DNA of 64,000 nucleotides from Candidatus Nitrosocaldus schleperae. Lineage in GTDB: Archaea > Thermoproteota > Nitrososphaeria > Nitrososphaerales > Nitrosocaldaceae. Each line of letters opens with the position of its first letter. Positions within the stretch are counted from its first letter, which is position 1. The notes beneath the pieces were generated by a model that had not been told where the DNA came from, did no database searches, and saw only the letters and a program-made list of their open reading frames with translations. The position numbers were made by a program, and so were the translations under genes. The stretch covers positions 1 through 64,000 of the forward strand of contig JABXGR010000005.1 in NCBI GenBank assembly GCA_013538805.1. Reading direction: 5' to 3'. Shown here piece after piece: positions 60,951 to 64,000 of this stretch.

Positions 60951-61061
60951 CAAGAACGATAGCAATAGCAACTGAACTTATTTTTAGGTGAAATGATCTT
61001 GATAATATTATAAAGTATGGTTGTCTACATCTCTTATTGCTATACTAGAAGAAGGAAAGGT

Positions 61062-61217
61062 ATGCCTATAGAGATAATATGTAGCAAGTGTGGTGCACTG
61101 CTATCTACAATCTCTATATTGAAGCCAGTAAAGGATATAATGAAGAACGGTAATAGATGCCCATCATGCGGTACATTGCTTCTACCAGACTTTGTTATAG
61201 AGGTTACAAGATTTTAA
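61062..61217 (+). CDS. Small zinc-ribbon protein (51 residues)
   Basis: From ATG 61062 the protein is MPIEIICSKCGALL... with CSKC and CPSC pairs and the end DFVIEVTRF, typical of a small zinc ribbon. An upstream ATG at 61017 would give 66 residues, but a TATA-like ATATTATAAAG lies immediately before it, so transcription should begin after that codon. A GAAGGAAAGG sequence precedes ATG 61062. Function unknown. Confidence 0.72.
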   Translation: MPIEIICSKCGALLSTISILKPVKDIMKNGNRCPSCGTLLLPDFVIEVTRF

Positions 61218-61457
61218 CCAATTATTTATGTTCTTATTATCCTTCCTTCCATAGTTATCAACATTACTACTAGATACATCTACAACAGTAGAGCAACAAC
61301 TAACCAATTTCATATAGCAAATTTACTACTGACTGTTGTTGTGTTGGGTTAGGTTAGGCAAGTTAAACAAGCAAACAAGCAAAGTTAGTTATGTTGAGTT
61401 AGGTTAACTACTATCACTCCTCACTCAATGTTGAGTTAGGTTAACTGTTATCACTCC
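61218..61457. other. Gap with a 37-base direct repeat
   Basis: The first part holds short repeats of AACAAGC and GGTTAGG types. No gene is seen, and the 37-base repeat described separately fills the end. Confidence 0.5.
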
Positions 61458-61465
61458 TCACTCAA
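61392..61465. repeat. Two tandem 37-base repeats with inverted ends
   Basis: Two abutting copies, 61392-61428 and 61429-61465, differ only at two adjacent bases (AC versus GT). Each runs from TGTTGAGTTAGG to CACTCAA, so the ends TTGAGT and ACTCAA are inverted repeats that could form a hairpin or bind a dimer. The second copy covers the last codons of the convergent 66-residue gene, so part of it is coding. Confidence 0.8.
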
Positions 61466-61658
61466 CCACCCTTGCAAGCATAATGTGTGCTTCCTTACCA
61501 TCATCAGATAGATCTACCTGTATCCTCATCCTGCTTGATATCCTAAGCCCATATGGTGCTGATCGTATAACTGCAACTATCCTCCCACCATCCCATACCT
61601 CTACCATGTACTCATCCCCCTTGCTACCATACTCTACTGCAAGTCTGAACTCTACCAT
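61458..61658 (-). CDS. Small beta-rich protein (66 residues), unknown
   Basis: This 66-residue protein alternates short strands (EFRLAVEYGSKGDEYMVEVWDGGRIVAVIRS) and lacks Cys and membrane segments. Its start is nine bases after the Rieske gene stop on the same strand, so they are probably one transcript. The last codons lie in a 37-base repeat. I do not recognise a family. Confidence 0.62.
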   Translation of the reverse strand: MVEFRLAVEYGSKGDEYMVEVWDGGRIVAVIRSAPYGLRISSRMRIQVDLSDDGKEAHIMLARVVE

Positions 61659-61667
61659 TGAGTATAA

Positions 61668-62021
61668 TTATACATGCAGATAGATATATCCATCCTCTCC
61701 AACCTCTACCCTATACACCCTTAGATCATCAGACCTGTACCACTCTGGATCCTGTTCAGGCCAATTATTCCCATTATGCCATGGCTTTATCTTCACCAGC
61801 CTTCCAGTATCTATATCGAACTCAAACCCATGTAGAGGGCAGACTATATTATTGCCATTGAAGTGCCCCCTATGTAGATAGGCATAGCGATGAGGACAAT
61901 GTGCATCACATGCAAATACCCTACCATTATGCTTCCCTACGACATACTCCCTCCCATCAACCCTAATAAGCATCATTGACTCATCCTTTACATCCTCTAA
62001 CCTGCATACCCTTACAAGCAC
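61668..62021 (-). CDS. Rieske-type [2Fe-2S] ferredoxin
   Basis: The protein of about 117 residues has a Rieske cluster motif: C-x-H in CPHRYAYLHRG and CPLHGFEFDIDTGRL with the C-x2-H. The start I favour is GTG 62021 (VLVRVCRLEDV), since conserved sequence begins there and a TATA-like element near 62048 lies about 27 bases upstream; an ATG at 62075 would add 18 residues with Ser/Asn content and leave two bases between divergent starts. It may donate electrons to an unknown oxygenase or the adjacent reductase. Confidence 0.85.
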   Translation of the reverse strand: MLVRVCRLEDVKDESMMLIRVDGREYVVGKHNGRVFACDAHCPHRYAYLHRGHFNGNNIVCPLHGFEFDIDTGRLVKIKPWHNGNNWPEQDPEWYRSDDLRVYRVEVGEDGYIYLHV

Positions 62022-62043
62022 ATTGGAGAGAGATTGTGAGGAA

Positions 62044-62052
62044 TTTTTAAAT
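62044..62052. promoter_or_regulatory. Shared TATA element of two divergent genes
   Basis: TTTTTAAAT reads as a TATA box on both strands. Centred near 62048, it predicts transcription starts about 27 bases away on either side: at about 62021 for the Rieske gene and about 62075 for the reductase, both close to start codons. A single element may therefore drive both leaderless mRNAs. Confidence 0.5.
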
Positions 62053-62077
62053 GTTGATGATACGATGATGTGCATAT

Positions 62078-63033
62078 ATGTATGATGTGATAGTTGTTGG
62101 AGGAGGGGCTGCTGGCCTTACTGCAGCACTATACACTGCAAGACAAGGTATGAGCACACTTGTACTTACAAAGGATATAGGAGGGCAAGCAATACTTACA
62201 CCAAGCATAGAGAACTATCCTGGATTCGAGAGCATAAGCGGGCTTGAGTTCGCAGAGCGTGTAAAGGAGCAGGCAGAGAGGTTCAATGCTGAGTTTAGGT
62301 ATGAGGAGGTTAAGGGTATAGAGGCTGTAGATGACTACTATCTAGTAAGGAGTAATATGGGTGAGTATGAGACCATCTCAGTGATACTTGCATTTGGGAA
62401 GACTCCTAGGGATCTTAATGTAACGTTCCTGGAGAGGCAAGGCTTGTAGGCAAGGGTGTATCATACTGTGCAGTATGTGATGCTCCTCTCTACAAGGGCA
62501 AGAGGGTTGCTGTAGTTGGTATAGGTGATCCTGCACTAGATGCTACGCTCATGCTATGCAGTATAGCAGAGAGAGTGTACCTTATAAGCAGGAGTTCAGC
62601 ACTTGTAGGGCACAAGGATCTTATGGGTTCATGCTCAAATGCTAGGAACGTTGAGTTGCTCTTAAGTGCAAACGTGCTTGAGATAGTTGGTGATAACAAG
62701 GTTAAGGGTATAAAGGTTAAGGATGCTCAAGGCATCAAGGATATAGAGGTTGATGGTGTCTTTGTAGAACTAGGCTACATAGCAAGGACTGAGTGGCTCA
62801 ATGGATTGGTTGAGTTGAATGAGAAGGGTGAGATAGTTGTTAACAACAAGCAGGAGACATCTAGGGCAGGAATATTTGCTGCTGGTGATGTAACAGATAC
62901 GCCATTCAAGCAACTTGTGATCTCTGCTGGAGAAGGCGCAAAGGCTGGACTTGCAGCATACAACTATGTTCAGAGGCTTAAGGGCAAGCCAGTTGTAAGA
63001 TCTGACTGGAAGACACTCCTAACTAATAAATAA
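62078..63033 (+). pseudogene. Thioredoxin-reductase-like flavoprotein, frameshifted
   Basis: The first frame (62078-62449) begins with the FAD motif VIVVGGGAAGLTAALYTARQ, GGQAILTPSIENYPG and ends in AFGKTPRDLNV; the second frame continues PGEARLVGKGVSYCAVCDAPLYKGKRVAVVGIGDPALDA with the redox CxxC (CAVC) and then the NAD(P)H-binding and C-terminal FAD motif AGIFAAGDVTDTPFKQL. The switch is near 62422-62430, where AATGT and AACGT lie in tandem; a five-base duplication or one missing base would cause it. Intact, the product is about 318 residues and complete. As given, no functional protein would be made without frameshifting. Confidence 0.82.
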
Positions 63034-63053
63034 TAAAAGTAATAATAATTATT

Positions 63054-63515
63054 TTATCTCTGCTTCTTACCATTACTAGAGATGCTCCTCAACATACTCC
63101 TCATCGCACTAATCAATGCATACACCTCAGGGCTCTTCATAAGAGCAAGTAACTCCAGTATACTAGCCTTCTTCCTTTGTGCCTTGATCTCCTCATACAT
63201 AACATTCAAGCCCTTAGGTAGTTTCTCTGCAAGCTCAAAGAGTACAGGTTGATCTATCCTACTGAGCATATAGAGGAGCATCATTAGGTTCCCTATGGCA
63301 GCCATCATCTCTGCTCTAGCCATGTAGTTGAAGCCTTCATCAAAACCCTCAGCAAGTCCTTCTAATGCTGCAAGTATGCCACTCTCCTTAAGCCTTGATA
63401 GTGTTCTCAGCAGACTCTCAATAGCATCAGAGTTATCTGCAAGCATATCCAGCAGTCTGATGATCTTTTCAGCCTTCTCCTCTGGTATGTTTAGTGTTAA
63501 TGCCATCATGCTCAC
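63054..63515 (-). CDS. DUF1641 family protein
   Basis: This 153-residue helical protein has the DUF1641 pattern: repeated hydrophobic helices with SAIESLLRTLSRLKESG-like segments (AIESLLRTLSRLKESGILA), GNLMMLLYMLSRI and LPKGLNVMYEEIKAQ. The family occurs beside FAD-dependent sulfide:quinone oxidoreductases or NADH dehydrogenase-like genes, as here (the next gene upstream). Its role is unknown. Confidence 0.82.
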   Translation of the reverse strand: MSMMALTLNIPEEKAEKIIRLLDMLADNSDAIESLLRTLSRLKESGILAALEGLAEGFDEGFNYMARAEMMAAIGNLMMLLYMLSRIDQPVLFELAEKLPKGLNVMYEEIKAQRKKASILELLALMKSPEVYALISAMRSMLRSISSNGKKQR

Positions 63516-63533
63516 CCCATAAATCTCATCCTG

Positions 63534-64000
63534 TTATCTACCAAAGAGTTCTGCAAACCACATCCTCTCAAATGCCATCTTTATTCCTCTGAATGCCTTC
63601 ATACCTCCAAGCATCCAGCACTCTGGGTACTTTGCCTCTCCAGCAAGCACCTTTGAGAAGTCACAGAATACAGCAGCACCAGCATACCCTATATCCATAA
63701 CACATATCCCGCTCCTGTTGTAGTTCATTGCCATGTATGCACCAGATAACTCATCTGCAATCTGTGTAGCAATGTAATCTCCCTCAAAGTGTGCAAATAC
63801 ACCAGCCATACCTATGCCTAGAGTAGGTGCTATTATATCCCCTAACCCAAACACATCATCGTATCTAGCATTCCTTAGGTTCTTCCTTGCTACACTCATG
63901 TACCCACTTGCTTTATCAGCAAGATCGCTCTCAGCAACTGCTCTAGATGGCATGTGTGGTGGTATAACCACTGCAAGATCATACTCTAGAGCATCCCCAT
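63534..64000 (-). CDS. FAD-dependent oxidoreductase, sulfide:quinone reductase-like (C-terminal part)
   Basis: The reverse strand encodes the C-terminal half of a pyridine-nucleotide-disulfide-type flavoprotein; the 5' part lies past the right edge and the frame remains open to 64000. EYDLAVVIPPHMPS, DDVFGLGDIIAPTLGIGMAGVFAHFEGDYIATQIADEL and YPECWMLGGM match sulfide:quinone oxidoreductases and their NDH-2-like relatives. The substrate cannot be decided because the N-terminal Cys are missing from view. It lies 18 bases upstream of the DUF1641 gene. Confidence 0.85.
   Translation of the reverse strand, partial: GDALEYDLAVVIPPHMPSRAVAESDLADKASGYMSVARKNLRNARYDDVFGLGDIIAPTLGIGMAGVFAHFEGDYIATQIADELSGAYMAMNYNRSGICVMDIGYAGAAVFCDFSKVLAGEAKYPECWMLGGMKAFRGIKMAFERMWFAELFGR

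Overview
The window is archaeal chromosomal DNA, most likely from a Thaumarchaeota/Nitrososphaeria lineage and possibly a thermophilic ammonia oxidiser of the Nitrosocaldus type. That placement is inference: no amo or rRNA gene is present. It rests on archaeal-only genes (thermosome, L44e, S27e, PriS/PriL primase, NAC, aTrm56, Clp1-type kinase, an ESCRT-III/CdvB-like protein), a 4-hydroxybutyryl-CoA dehydratase of the 3-hydroxypropionate/4-hydroxybutyrate carbon cycle, an archaeal-type cobalamin pathway with CobY, and AGG/ATA-rich codon use. Genes are dense on both strands. Many starts lie about 25-30 bases after a TATA-like box, which suggests many leaderless mRNAs. I saw no tRNA, rRNA, CRISPR array or insertion sequence.

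Layout. 1-780: thermosome start and ribosomal proteins. 781-5355: a five-gene late-cobalamin operon (cobD, a cobQ without its amidotransferase domain, cbiB, cobS, cobY). 5435-7989: aspartate-semialdehyde dehydrogenase family, Lrp regulator, heme O synthase. 7993-9852: secreted RTX-like calcium-binding repeat protein. 9930-18344: UbiD decarboxylase, Clp1-like kinase, NAC, PUA protein, PhoU-type regulator, HflX, aTrm56. 18418-21675: 4-hydroxybutyryl-CoA dehydratase, a paralogue lacking the iron-sulfur ligands, and a 55-residue Cys-rich protein. 22002-30568: stand-alone glutamine amidotransferase, UPF0182 membrane protein, both primase subunits, endonuclease IV, glycyl-tRNA synthetase. 30732-36684: surface or secreted proteins, one with eight near-perfect 60-bp repeats, and a dolichol-phosphate-mannose-synthase-like transferase. 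36737-47482: family-5 uracil-DNA glycosylase, a racemase homologue with both catalytic Cys replaced, CdvB-like protein, a corrin-ring methylase cluster (cbiT, cbiL, cbiF), an RNA/CBS/AMMECR1 group, a glycosyltransferase, a ThiI-like protein with a lost PP-loop, and asnS. 47560-56838: sulfate assimilation (cysH, sat), endonuclease III, two-subunit aconitase X, and a copper module (Lrp-TRASH regulator plus CopA). 56879-64000: rhomboid protease fused to an alpha-crystallin-like domain, tautomerase, nitrilase, thiolase plus DUF35 partner, Rieske protein, thioredoxin-reductase-like gene, DUF1641, and part of a sulfide:quinone-oxidoreductase-like gene.

How they fit together. The dehydratase and the thiolase/DUF35 pair fit the 4-hydroxybutyrate half of the carbon cycle, which also needs B12 for methylmalonyl-CoA mutase; two B12 clusters are present. 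Aconitase X and the UbiD decarboxylase are the two enzyme types of the archaeal modified mevalonate pathway. CtaB and CopA with its metal-sensing regulator fit a copper- and heme-dependent respiratory chain.

Most worth checking: the rhomboid-alpha-crystallin fusion; three enzyme homologues with lost catalytic residues (racemase, ThiI-like, dehydratase paralogue); the amidotransferase-less CobQ; three genes each broken by one apparent frameshift; palindromes at the promoters of the PhoU-type, Lrp and TRASH regulators; and a promoter-linked set of hairpins at 53464-53550 that may be an RNA element.
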